Assembly (NCBI GenBank): GCA_020055645.1
Contig: JAECZT010000025.1
Span: 1-64,000, forward strand
DNA length: 64,000 bases
Direction of reading: 5' to 3'
Source: Tomocerus qinae
Lineage: Eukaryota; Arthropoda; Collembola; Entomobryomorpha; Tomoceridae
A program made the position numbers and the translations under genes. The notes beneath the pieces were generated by a model. It searched no databases. It saw only the letters and a program-made list of their open reading frames with translations, and was not told where the DNA came from. Positions within the stretch are counted from its first letter, which is position 1, and every line of letters starts with the position of its first letter. Shown piece by piece: positions 10,188-20,155 of this stretch.

Positions 10188-10202
10188 AGAACATGGTCTA
10201 TT
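10172..10202 (-). repeat. Outer inverted block, right copy
   Basis: Reverse complement of 1231-1261, 30 of 31 bases identical. Confidence 0.7.
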
Positions 10203-10289
10203 TGTGTAACCTGACACTGTTTGAAACAAAGTGTTTACGTTTTTAGCTGAAGGCAGTTTTTAGTTCCTATTGTGCTCAGATATTACTTG

Positions 10290-10706
10290 TACTGTTAGAA
10301 TAGAATCAGCCAACATCAGACCTACAATTTTTTGAAATCCAGCGTTCTGATTGGCTATTTCTATGACGAAAATTCTATAGATTACCCAAATGGGGACATT
10401 TTAGCAAATTTTGAATTGTTGCAAGCTACAATGCAGTCATATCATGAATCATCTATTTTATTGCCTAATAGTTTTCATTTCAAGTAGACCTTCATTCTGG
10501 AATATGATATTGAGCAATGAGAATGAGAAATGTATATATTGAGCTATTTACATGCACGTCTTATGCAGTTATTATACTATAAATTTTATGCCATGAACTA
10601 TCATATATATCAGAAGGTTGGATTTCAAAAAATTTCAGCCAATCAGAAGGCTTATCGCCGTACCACAGGGCAACCATAGGTCTGATGTTGGCTGATTCTA
10701 ACAGTA
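10290..10706. mobile_element. Inverted-repeat MITE-like element (417 bp)
   Basis: Ends read tactgttagaat, and both arms continue with cagccaacatcagacct; further in, tttttgaaatcca and ctgattggct also pair. The left arm has a 4-5 bp insertion in its outer block. The 250-bp centre is A/T-rich and non-coding. No target duplication could be settled. Confidence 0.75.
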
Positions 10707-10729
10707 CATTTGCCTCGAAAAGGTAGTCT

Positions 10730-10866
10730 GGAGTCGGAGTCGGAATTTAGCACCTTGCACCTTTGGTATACACAGTTTACAGTTTTATGCTAAGGGGAAG
10801 GGATTTTATATTAAAATAAACTAGTAACTAAGGTGATTTTCAAAAATTTGACTCCGACTCTTGATT
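10730..10866. repeat. Short inverted repeat pair
   Basis: gagtcggagtc at about 10730 is inverted as gactccgactc at about 10850, with a partial match on both sides. Could be a small degraded element; weak. Confidence 0.4.
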
Positions 10867-11193
10867 CTCTTATTATGAAATAATAAGAATAATGTATTCC
10901 TTGGAATACAGTAAGTCTTGATTATCGAAAAGGGGGACAAGTCGATTATGGTATTTGCAAATTTTGAAAATGTTGCTATGTGTTAAGCATTTTGCAAAAA
11001 ATTATTGATTTTCAAGGGTTTCTGACTTGGGAAAAATATCATTCTCACCTAGGATATTAATATTAAGAGCATAAAATTGGAAACACTAAACAACCGATTC
11101 TTTAATCTATTTTGAGTAAATCTGTTGTTATCTAGTGCTACTTGTCAGGGACCTCTGTTCTGTTCCCGTTTCTCCGTAGATAGAAAATTCCAG
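10867..11193. other. Non-coding spacer
   Basis: No gene seen. A small palindrome (gtattccttggaatac) lies at about 10899-10914. Confidence 0.5.
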
Positions 11194-12198
11194 AATTGCA
11201 AAATATTTAGCCTTACGGTCCTTGTCGTTTTATAGATTACGTATACGGAATAATAAACTAACGGCAAGTCCTAACAGAAAGCTCAAGTGAAAATGAAAAT
11301 ATAACAGGTATAAACCTGGAAAAATATACGGTGAGAATGCCAGAAAAACTCGAAAACAAGGCATCAAAAAATCTCCCAGTGCGTTTACAGCTACTAATTC
11401 ACTTGCAACTAGCTCTTCGAAAAACAAAGTAATTTATAGGATAAATACAATAATACAATAGTAATTCCACTCCTGAAGCGGGGATGGAAAATATTTTAAA
11501 CAATGGGAACACAAGACAAAGCTGCTATTTAGTGTTGTACATCTTTGCAATTGTAAACACAACATTGTATTCGCTCAGTAATTGAAACGACTCTAAGTTA
11601 TTTTATGAAAATCAAAACCAGGTTAAATTGTCGTATCCATTGTAAGTAAGTAACAATTAAGAGTATAAATCTTTCGGCATTAACAACATTTAACGGTAAA
11701 ATATATTTAGCTATGTCAGTGATTGTTGTGTGAAAAAATCTCCATAATGTACAAAGTAACTGTGAAATTAAAATTTTCTGCTATTTATACGGAAAAGTTT
11801 GTATCCCTTTAAATGTAGGATCATCTCATTTCAAAGTTTGAATTTCCAGGAATTTAATATCTGCGGTTATAAGCACTCAAAGTCTAGTTGATATTGATAC
11901 GAGTGTGTATCCAGTGTTTTAGGCAAGTTGTAGGGTTGTTGCAAGAAAATTAACGGTAAACGCACGGGGAGATTTTTTGAAGAAAATTGTAAAATTACGT
12001 GTTTCATTTATATCTTGGTATCTAAATAATGCCTTGTTTTCGAATTTTTCTGGCATTCTCACCGTATATTTTTCCAGGTTTATACCTGTTATATTTTCAT
12101 TTTCACTTGAGCTTTCTGTTAGGACTTGCCGTTAGTTTATTATTCCGTATACGTAATCTATAAAACGACAAGGACCGTAAGGCTAAATATTTGCAATT
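11194..12198. mobile_element. Fold-back element with 170-bp near-identical arms (about 1 kb)
   Basis: Arms 11194-11363 and 12030-12198 differ at only about two positions, including one single-base indel. Shorter matching blocks continue inward (about 11364-11388 with 11956-11980), interrupted by about 50 bp present only on the right. The 560-bp centre is A/T-rich with no convincing gene. The arm identity is much higher than in the older elements nearby, so it is recent or kept alike by gene conversion. An open frame of 65 codons on the minus strand in the left arm is mirrored in the right arm and is not supported as a gene. Confidence 0.8.
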
Positions 12199-13199
12199 TT
12201 TTTCACCCCTGAAATTTTCCTCATTATTTATTTTTTTAAATCCGTGTAAGTGCCCTGAAATTCAATATTTACCACCCCTGGAATTGTTCACCGTACTCCG
12301 TATAACTGGGATTATTGGGAATGGGAATACTAGGTAACAGAAATAAATGAATTTTTAAATCCGACATTATTATCATTATTGGGTGATGCCAGCTTGGCAG
12401 CCAATGAGCCAATTCAGTGCACTCCCCATCTACGGAGATTGAATTAGGAAATGGAAATTTTCACTTTCACTGTGTATTCCTAGTTCCATGAGTCATGAGT
12501 CTTTCCAGTACCCAATGACTATGACTATGATGCATTGCACTAAGTAGCCAAGGAGATAAATTAGTGACCAAACAATTTCAAAATTCATTCTTCCGGTTCC
12601 TACGGCTTAAGTTGACACCGGACAGCTGATGTTGACCTGGATCGCAACCCACCGAAAAATGCTTTACGTTTTTCGTATCTTGCATTATTTCACAGAAATT
12701 ACTAGTTTACGAGAAATCGGAGCTGACAAAATTTGAAGCAGTAGTTAACTGCACACTAGTGGTGAAACCACACATTGCCCTGCTTTGCAGTTTCTCCCCG
12801 TATAAAAAAATGCGAAAATGAAAGTGAAAATGTGTGGAAAATTTTCATGACTACAGCCGATCCCTAATTCCTCCCACTTGGGGATCCCTATTTAAATACA
12901 CACTCGCCAATGACGTCATTGACGAGCTTTTCCCACCCACTTTTAATTTTTTCATTTTTCCATAGAGATGTGCCTCGGGTTGGTGAAAACCGAAACCCTG
13001 TGTCAATTTACTGTAAAAAATACCCTAGTTACGTAATTAAAAATATCATAATCGACTTGTCTCCCTTTTCGACGAATTCGTACATTCTTTGTCATTTAAA
13101 TTATAACACAAATAGAATTACGTTAGAATAGGAGTGTAGTCTTTCTTTGGTCTGCATTAGTTTCCCTTTTATGGCAGTAATTAGTTATTACACGAGTGA
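12199..13199. other. Non-coding stretch
   Basis: No gene could be supported. A weak inverted similarity joins about 12420-12470 and 12800-12890 (both with ttttcactttca-like blocks), perhaps a worn element. A TATA-like tatttaaata at about 12889-12898 lies just before a perfect CRE-like palindrome, caatgacgtcattg at about 12907-12920; whether this is a promoter is unknown. Confidence 0.4.
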
Positions 13200-13400
13200 A
13201 AAAAGTGCGACAAAAAGGAAGACGGAGCATATTTTGAAACGACCACAGCAAAATGTCCACAATGTAGTTATGTGTCTCGGTCCAATTGGAAAATTGTGGA
13301 TCACATTATAGCAGTCCATACAACCAAACCTTTCCACATGTATGAAAATAACAAAAGGTTGTACACCGAAAGTCAATCTTTCATACTAGTTGAATCCTAG
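13200..13400 (+). pseudogene. C2H2 zinc-finger coding fragment
   Basis: An open frame of 66 codons, bounded by TGA at 13197 and TAG at 13398, contains one classical finger: CPQC, 12 residues, H, 4 residues, H, then TTKPF, which resembles the inter-finger linker. Such fingers bind DNA as part of multi-finger transcription factors. Here only one finger is present, there is no ATG before it in frame and no strong splice acceptor, so it is either an isolated exon or a decayed piece of a larger gene. The domain itself is clear; its status as a working gene is not. Confidence 0.45.
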
Positions 13401-13419
13401 CACACATAAAGTGTGCTAG
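13397..13419. repeat. Short perfect hairpin
   Basis: ctagcacac and gtgtgctag flank a 5-bp loop, overlapping the stop codon of the zinc-finger fragment. Confidence 0.7.
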
Positions 13420-14145
13420 AAAATGTTGAAATCAGTAAATTTCTAGCGACTGCGCATTGGCCCGAATTTCATTGACCGTTGATTGGACTCAGTACTGATA
13501 GCCTATATAGTCCTTGCGCTCATTAATTACAAAATATACCCTTACTCATTAATTACAAAATATTACGGACATAGTAGATACAAACATTTATTCAGGAATA
13601 GTGAAAGAATCCCATGCGCATGCCCCACTTTATCTTTATGTAGAGTAAAGATGGAAGCAAGGATGATGGATATGTGCAACAGGAGATGATTTTCCAGGAA
13701 GTGTCACTTTGCAACTATCTGGAACTCATAAACTTGTGACAAAACACAGCACACACTGCTGCAGACTTTGTATAAAACCAGAAGTCCTCAAAAAATCGAT
13801 GACACAAAAATCAACTTATTGTTAATTAAAAAAATCAAAAGTGAAATTGTCGTAATATGCAAAGAATGATGTGCAGATTCCCAACAGTTCTTCAGGGGCG
13901 CTAGTATTGGATTTTCGCTATATGTAGTGTTGAAGAAACCTCCAAACCCAATGGTTTCAGCTAACCAATTATTTCCAACTACCTTTTGCCGATATTTCAA
14001 TTTTGAGAAATAGTCGGGGAAAATCGATTTTCTATTGAAAATCGGTGTAACTTCTCCCTAGTCACTTTTAGAACAAATATGTCCAACAATCCTACGATTA
14101 AATCTTCGATGTACTATTTAAGTATAAAATTTATCTATCATTTAG
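13420..14145. other. Non-coding stretch
   Basis: No recognisable gene. Short open frames on both strands lack domains or splice context. Confidence 0.4.
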
Positions 14146-14268
14146 ATGATGGTCATTACCGAACCAGCAGCCATTGACAATGACGAAGTTGAATACGATG
14201 GGAAGAAGTATTTGTGTCAACCAAAACACCGTAGAATGATGGGGGGAATTATTGTTACATTACGCTAA
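14146..14268 (+). CDS. Possible small exon, unrecognised
   Basis: Forty codons follow a good splice acceptor (pyrimidine-rich tract ending atttag at 14145) and run to TAA at 14266. The composition (EVEYDGKKYLCQPKHRRM) looks protein-like, unlike the surrounding A/T-rich sequence. No family was recognised. It could be a last exon whose earlier exons are lost or not recognised, or an accidental open frame. Confidence 0.25.
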   Translation: MMVITEPAAIDNDEVEYDGKKYLCQPKHRRMMGGIIVTLR

Positions 14269-14489
14269 CATGTCCGTACAGAAAGGATAGGAGATTTATA
14301 CTTGCTATCCTTCTAATGCTAACAAAATTTCCATAGGGTTAGATTTGTCGCCAAGTCAGTCTGTGTTAAAATTGATTTAAACCTGTGAAAGCTATGTCAC
14401 ACCCTACTGCCCCGTACGAAAGTCATTTTGGATATGATCTCTAAGCTGTTTCCGTAGGGCTGTAAAAAAACAGATCAAATTGGTCAATC

Positions 14490-15345
14490 TCCATTTAAGT
14501 TTACAAACATGGAAATTTCGAATAGATTAGTCATTTTAACGACACTTGAAAACTGGGTTTAACTTCTCAGATTTGGTTAAATTTTCTAATTTATTCGAAA
14601 TCAGCATGTTCCACAACCTCAAAATAGAATTTGACAGTTTAATTGTATAGATATTAAAAATGGGTGGAGTCGGCACACCCAGTTTCAAATTTCGTTAAAA
14701 TGACTAATTTATTCGAAATTTCTATGTTTCGAAAGCTTAAAATAAAATTTGACAACTTAATTGTATAAATATTAGAAAATAGGTAGGCTGGCCCCACCCA
14801 CTTTTCAGATTTGGTTAAATTGACTAATTTATTCGAAATCAGCATGTTCCACAACCTCAAAATCAAATTTGACAGTTTAATTGTATAGAAATTAGAAAAT
14901 GGGTGGAGTCGCTCCACCCAGTTTCAAATTTCGTTAAAATGACTAATTTATTCGAAATTTCCATGTTTCGAAAGTTCAAAATAAAATTTGACAACTTAAT
15001 TGTATAAATATTAGAAAATAGGTAGGCTGGCCCCACCCACTTCTCAGATTTGGTTAAATTGACTAATTTATTCGAAATCAGCATATTCCACAACCTCAAA
15101 ATCAAATTTGACAGTTTAATTGTATAGAAATTAGAAAATGGGTGGAGTCGCTCCACCCAGTTTCAAATTTCGTTAAAATGACTAATTTATTCGAAATTTC
15201 CATGTTTCGAAAGTTTAAAATAAAATTTGACAACTTAATTGTATAAATATTAGAAAATAGGTAGACTGGCCCCACCCACTTCTCAGATTTGGTTAAATTG
15301 ACTAATTTATTCGAAATCAGCTAGTTTTGAAACTTCAAAATCCAA
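14490..15345. repeat. Tandem repeat, 120-bp half-units in a 239-bp dimer
   Basis: Two related half-units alternate: one ends near gggtggagtcg, the other near aggtaggctggccccaccc, and both contain actaatttattcgaaat and aatttgac. The dimer period is 239 bp and about three and a half dimers are present; the first half-copy at the left is more diverged. Minus-strand open frames of 87 and 97 codons repeat the same peptide and are by-products. Confidence 0.85.
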
Positions 15346-15609
15346 ATTGGTAGTAAAATACAACTGTATTTACCAAGTGGGTGTGGTTGCCCCTCCCACT
15401 AAACACACCCACTTGACTGTTTAGAAATGTTTTCTAAGTGCTTTGGAAATGGTTTCCAACTCAATGGAAGTAGTTGGAAAAACTTCGGACAATCATGTGT
15501 AGGACGTTTACATAACTATTAGTTTCATAAACGTCTAAAATACTGAGAGGTTAGATTGATGTGGTTGCCTTGTATTCCTCTTTACTCAATATATAGTTTT
15601 CACCTTAAG

Positions 15610-15941
15610 GTTCTAAGTTGCTGAAAACGGCACATATAGAACATAATCGACAAACGTGTTCTGATGAGACATGTGAATCGTTTGAATGTACGATACACGA
15701 TCCGTTAAATGTACACAGAAATGTTCTCATAACAAACACTACAAGGAAGAACGAATTTGAAGTATGTTATACACAATGTCAAGGGAAGATAGAAGATATG
15801 GAAGACGAATGGAAACTCATAGGCATTGGGATTGGTAACAATTATTCAAACGAGAGATGGTGCAAAGGAGTTATTTTTAAAAGTGAAATAGCACGATTTA
15901 AAAACGACAAGATTTTTCAGGCTGAGAAAGTAAATTCATAA
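15610..15941 (+). CDS. Unrecognised partial gene, cysteine-containing exon
   Basis: An open frame of about 107 codons begins after a splice-acceptor-like ttcaccttaag (15609) and ends at TAA 15939-15941. There is no ATG at its start, so it would be an internal or last exon. Its protein has a C-x4-C-x4-C cluster near the start (CSDETCESFEC), a mixed acidic and basic middle with GIGIGNNYSNERW, and amino-acid usage unlike chance A/T-rich translation. No known family was recognised. A weak donor (aaa|gtaaat at 15930) would give another end, but joining it to the next open frame runs into a stop, so it is treated as separate. The tandem repeat just upstream may hide or have displaced earlier exons. 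Confidence 0.4.
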
Positions 15942-16052
15942 TTTGCTTTAAATTAGTCTAAAACGATGTTAATCTGTTTATAGCACACAAGTGTTTCATA
16001 TGAATTACATAAAATGGAAATGATGTATTTGTATCTACAGATTGGATATTAA

Positions 16053-16692
16053 ATGGCAGCAGCAATAATGAATTCCATGAATCTGGGCACCAATATTAGA
16101 TTTTTGAATACAGAATGTAGACTGGATGGTGAATATGCGCACATAACACATAGTGTGTTACAAGAGGCTAGGATATATCTACAACTCCGACCAATAAACA
16201 CAGTTGATCAGGAGCTTACATCTATGTGTGAAGAAATATCAAAGCAGGTCAAACATGCAATGACAGCTGCTGATAACACACAGGTAGACAATGTTTACAG
16301 GTATGGACACCCCAATGGAGCCTATTATGTCGGCGTCAGCAACAGGAATACAAACAATTTTCGATCAACTTCGCATTTGAATGTGAGCACAGGCATGGAA
16401 CATTACGAAACAAGCACAGGCAATCGTCTTTACAACTACCGTCGGATGTTGGTTGCAGAAAATGGACCGGAAATAGAGAATCTTACTATTCTGGTAGGAT
16501 ACTTGATTGGAAATGGTACGCTGGTGAACAAAAGAGCGTTTGTCGTTAAGGCGGCCTCAAAGGCATTTCTCTTTGACAAAATGCTCGCAGCTTCATATTT
16601 TCTATCTTGACAGTTCCTTCAAATTTATACAAATATGCCGAAAATCACTGACCCGGCGAAATTTCTCACAGATGCCATTCAAAGGACTCAAG
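16053..16692 (+). CDS. Unrecognised gene, 5' part (two predicted exons)
   Basis: ATG 16053 opens a 185-codon frame (to 16610), the longest outside the hAT. It is preceded in frame by TAA at 16050, so this ATG is the start. A donor at 16494 (ctg|gtagga) and a strong acceptor at 16613 (ttctatcttgacag) join, in phase, to a second exon running through MPKITDPAKFLTDAIQRTQ to a donor at 16693 (gtatgt). A third exon should complete the codon, but none is evident before the repeats. The protein is polar and asparagine/threonine-rich (for example YRYGHPNGAYYVGVSNRNT) with no known domain, signal peptide or membrane segment. It might be a whole one-exon gene of 185 residues or the start of a cut-off longer gene. 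Confidence 0.45.
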
Positions 16693-17611
16693 GTATGTAT
16701 TATAACGTTTCGCAAACCTTTAAAAGCTCGTCAGTGTATAAGATGTCATGTACCACTTACCAGTGGTTAATGGTAAAAATAAGAGTTTTCCAGTTAATAA
16801 TACAAATTGATAAGTGGTCTCATCAATCAGGGTTAGATTCAAAGGATGTGGGTATTAATAACCCTTATTAGCAGAAGGAAAACGATTAATTGTGTTGAAG
16901 TCAATATTACATTGGCAATAATAAATGCGATGTTAATGACGACCTATAATTATAACCTCCGATGAACAATAAAATGGATAGAATTAGTTTGGTAATATTT
17001 AAGGGACTAAATGGAATTGTTTAATCAAAAGTCAAATATCAAAACTGATATTTGGTAAACAAATCAATAAAATTTATCATTTTTTAAAAAATTGTCACGA
17101 TTAGTTTAACCACCGCTATGGTGAAAAAGCCTCAAAAGTGGTAACGTTTGTACACTGTTAACCAAAGCCAATGAAAACCTAATGTATTGTTATTAGTGTA
17201 GAAAATTTACCACTTTTTACGCATCTCAGTGGTAAAAATGCAGTTTTAATGGTAAAAATGCACTTAATGGTTAAAATGTATTTAATGATAAAAATGGTGA
17301 ATTTTATCGATAGATTAAGCAGATTATTACAAATACACAAGATTTACTGAAATATAAGTTTTAAAACTTTATTTTCTATGAAACATTTTCAATTATCCCC
17401 GTTATTAATCATCAAATTAATCCAATTTACTTGATTATTCATTGAAAGTTATAAAAAATTGTACTCAAACCAAGATTGCATTTGGTATCGCCAAATTAAA
17501 ATTGATATGAAGGCAATTTAAATGCAATTAATTTCTCAATCGGCAAATAAGGGCTATTAAGGTGGTGGTATTCCTAGTTACAGCTAGTTACACTGACTAT
17601 CAAATTGGCCC
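16693..17611. other. A/T-rich non-coding stretch
   Basis: No gene supported. Around 17215-17320 a loose repeat of atggtaaaaatgca-like motifs appears, resembling the ggtaaaatt core of the tandem arrays at 19-21.6 kb. Confidence 0.5.
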
Positions 17612-17956
17612 TTAACTTTTTTTTTAGCAAAGTCCCTAAGGATCTGAGACGACTGGTCATACATACATATAGTAAATTTGAAAAAGATACATCGAAACTT
17701 TCTGCACCGTTTCCTTATTGAAAATTTGACAGTTTCGACTTCTTTTTCTAAGATACTGCCGTTTGAAAATTGAAACTTGGTTTTTTGGTCAAAAATGTTA
17801 AGTTAAAAACTGCGATATCTTAGACAACAAAGTTAAAATTGTGAAATTTTCAATAAGGAAACGATGAAGAAAGTATCGATGCATCTTTTTCAAATTTACT
17901 ATATGTGTCTAGGACCAGTCGTCCAAGATCCTTAGGGACTTTGCGAAAAAAAGTCG
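17612..17956. mobile_element. Fold-back element, almost fully palindromic (about 345 bp)
   Basis: Arms about 17616-17770 and 17800-17953 pair along nearly their whole length (caaagtccctaaggatct, tagtaaatttgaaaaaga, gtttccttattgaaaattt and tctaagata blocks), leaving a loop of about 30 bp. Differences are scattered single bases. Non-coding. Confidence 0.8.
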
Positions 17957-17989
17957 AAATTTTTGTATTGCCCATGACCAACTTGATAT

Positions 17990-18178
17990 AGCCATATATG
18001 ACCAATATTAGAGCCATATATGCCCAATATATAGCCATATATACCCCATATATAGCCATATATGCCCAATATATAGCCATATATACCCAATATAAAGCCA
18101 TATATGCCCAATATATAGCCATATATACCCCATATATAGCCATATATGCCCAATATATAGCCATATATAGCCATGTAT
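17990..18178. repeat. 21-bp tandem repeat
   Basis: About nine copies of gccatatatgcccaatatata and close variants (cccca instead of gcccaa in every second or third copy, hinting at a 42- or 63-bp pattern). Multiples of three keep frames open on both strands (AIYAQYI and GYIWLYI types), which are not genes. Confidence 0.9.
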
Positions 18179-18856
18179 AGTATAGTACATGTGGATTCAT
18201 TTTTGCTTTTGTCTGACTAGGCTAAAATGCATATAATATATACATGTATAGTACATGTGGATTCATTTTTGATTTTGTCTGACTAGGCTAAAATGTATAT
18301 AATATATATCTGTATAGTACATGTGGATTCATTTTTGATTTTGTCTGACTAGGCTAAAATGTATATAATATATATCTGTATAGTACATGTGGATTCATTT
18401 TTGATTTTGTCTGACTAGGCTAAAATGTATATAATATATATCTGTATAGTACATGTGGATTCATTTTTGATTTTGTCTGACTAGGCTGAAATGTATATAA
18501 TATATATCTGTATAGTACATGTGGATTCATTTTTGATTTTGTCTGACTAGGCGAAAATGTATATAATATATACATGTATAGTACATGTGGATTCATTTTT
18601 GATTTTGTCTGACTAGGCTAAAATGCATATAATATATACATGTATAGTACATGTGGATTCATTTTTGATTTTGTCTGACTAGGCTAAAATGTATATAATA
18701 TATACATGTATAGTACATGTGGATTCATTTTTGATTTTGTCTGACTAGGCTAAAATGTACATATATAATATATATCTGTATAGTACATGTGGATTCATTT
18801 TTGATTTTGTCTGATTAGGCTAAAATGTATATAATATATACATGTATAGTACATTT
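18179..18856. repeat. 66-bp tandem repeat, about ten copies
   Basis: Head-to-tail units start gtatagtacatgtggattca and contain gtctgactaggctaaaatg, ending in a TA-rich tract with catg or ctg variants. Copies differ by a few bases; one has a four-base TA expansion. The first unit grows directly out of the 21-bp array. Confidence 0.92.
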
Positions 18857-18970
18857 GGATCAGAGCTGGGTAAGTTGCGGCTCGATAAAGGATAACGAGT
18901 CGAGTCAATAACGAGTCGAGTCATAACGAGTTGAGCTCTAAAGGAGTCGAGTCATAACGTGTAGCAGCTC
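18857..18970. repeat. Short degenerate repeat of cgagtcgagtcataa
   Basis: Three to four imperfect copies of a 15-18 bp motif; no coding potential seen. Confidence 0.6.
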
Positions 18971-19169
18971 GCTAAAAAGAGAAGATGAACAGTGTGTCAA
19001 TTATGTGATAAAGATGACATACTCACAAAAGTGATCATGGGTATAACCGACATGACCGATGTGCACAATGGTAAAATTGGCAAGATAAAAGTGTACAATG
19101 GTATAAATAGCAAGATAAAAGTGATCAATGGTAAAATAAGCATGACAAACTGCCCGGTGGTAAAATTAA

Positions 19170-19345
19170 CATTTACAGGTAAAAATTGGTAAAATTGACA
19201 TTTAAAAGTAAAAATTGGTAAAATTGACATTTAAAAGTAAAAATTGGTAAAATTGACATTTAAAAGTAAAAATTGGTAAAATTGACATTTAAAAGTAAAA
19301 ATTGGTAAAATTGACACTTAAAAGTAAAAATTGGTAAAATAGAAG
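19170..19345 (+). repeat. 29-bp tandem repeat, left arm
   Basis: About five nearly identical units with the core ggtaaaattgacatttaaaa. They are more uniform than the right-arm copies. Confidence 0.85.
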
Positions 19346-19699
19346 CTAAAAGCCGTTTTTACGAAGGGCTGTATTAGATCATGTGATAACAAAGCAACAC
19401 CAAGGTCTTAAACCTGCAGTTTAGCAGATGGGTGCACAGAGCTGAGTATCGGGAGGGGGGCTAACATGCAATAAAGATATTTCTATTATATTTGCGAAAA
19501 TGTTTTGACGAAAATGAATGAAAATGGCTAAAATGGGCAAATAATCGGGAGAGCGTAAATTTTAAATTTTAATTTAATTAATTAAACCGTTACGTGCACA
19601 AGAAACTTGAAATTTCAATTCTTGGACGTTCTCGCTATTGTGTGCTGTTAGTGGTCAGTGGTCATTTGGTAAGTTCAGTGGGAGGGTAAATTTGAAGGT

Positions 19700-20040
19700 T
19701 GAATTTAGGCAGCGGGATACCGTTTCCTCCTCCGTCTCCTCCAATCCTGTTTCTTCCAAAGTGCCACATAACCTATATTATTCGTTTCCTCCAAACTTAA
19801 TAAAATACCCTAACATCCATTGCTTTCCGTAACTATTTGGCCTCTTTTCTAACCTAACCTAACATAATAAAAATAAACATGTTATTTGTTCGCTATGTTT
19901 ATTTTTTATTACGTTAGGTTAGATAAGAGGGTAAAATAGTTACGGGAGGCAAAATATTAGGATAATAGTTTATGTGGCAACTTGGAGGAAATGGGATTGG
20001 AGGAAACGATATCACTCTGATTAAATTCAGCCAATTTGGT
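19700..20040. mobile_element. Diverged fold-back element inside the insertion
   Basis: Arms about 19700-19884 and 19890-20040 pair with many differences (gtttcctcc, tgccacataa, gtaactatt, ctaacctaac and aaaaataaacat blocks). The loop is only a few bases. It is more worn than the other fold-backs, so probably older. The taacctaacc run near 19850-19862 resembles insect-type telomere repeats but is only two to three units long. Confidence 0.65.
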
Positions 20041-20063
20041 TAGACCCTACCTTGACTTGGGAA

Positions 20064-20155
20064 TAGTGTACGGTCCATGACCAGCCGGCTGATCGGCTAA
20101 AATGGCTTTTATGCCATTTAAAAACGGTTGAAATTCTTTGTTAGCCAGTCGCTAA
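20064..20155 (+). mobile_element. Degraded relative of the hAT left end
   Basis: tagtgtacggt, then gaccagccggctg, ggctaaaatggc and ttgaaattctttgttagcc follow in the same order as at 2495-2575 of the complete hAT, with small indels. About 90 bp align; beyond that the similarity stops and no right end or target duplication was found. It is a non-autonomous or truncated member of the same or a sister family. Confidence 0.75.

Larger units (their letters stand above)
1231..10202. mobile_element. Possible 9-kb terminal-inverted-repeat element, disrupted by the hAT insertion
   Basis: Two pairs of blocks are inverted relative to each other and nested in the same order. The outer pair is 1231-1261 with 10172-10202 (30 of 31 bases match). 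The inner pair is 1505-1541 with 9362-9398 (36 of 37 match). The inner block lies 274 bp from the left end but 804 bp from the right end, because the right arm contains the 18/30-bp tandem array. This nesting is what a long terminal inverted repeat would leave. No target duplication is visible at the outer ends and no gene of its own was found; after removing the hAT about 4.2 kb remain. It could instead be two copies of one small repeat family inserted in opposite directions. Confidence 0.35.

Noticed and set aside
12420-12890. Possible degraded inverted-repeat element
   Set aside because: Only short, gapped similarity between the two sides; not strong enough to call as a feature.
17850-18200. 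Tyrosine/isoleucine-rich open frames on both strands
   Set aside because: Translation of the 21-bp tandem repeat.
18179-18856. CRISPR-like regular repeat
   Set aside because: Units are contiguous 66-bp copies with no unique spacers, in a eukaryotic setting.
19850-19862. Telomere-like ctaacctaacc run
   Set aside because: Only two to three units, within a worn fold-back arm; not a telomere.
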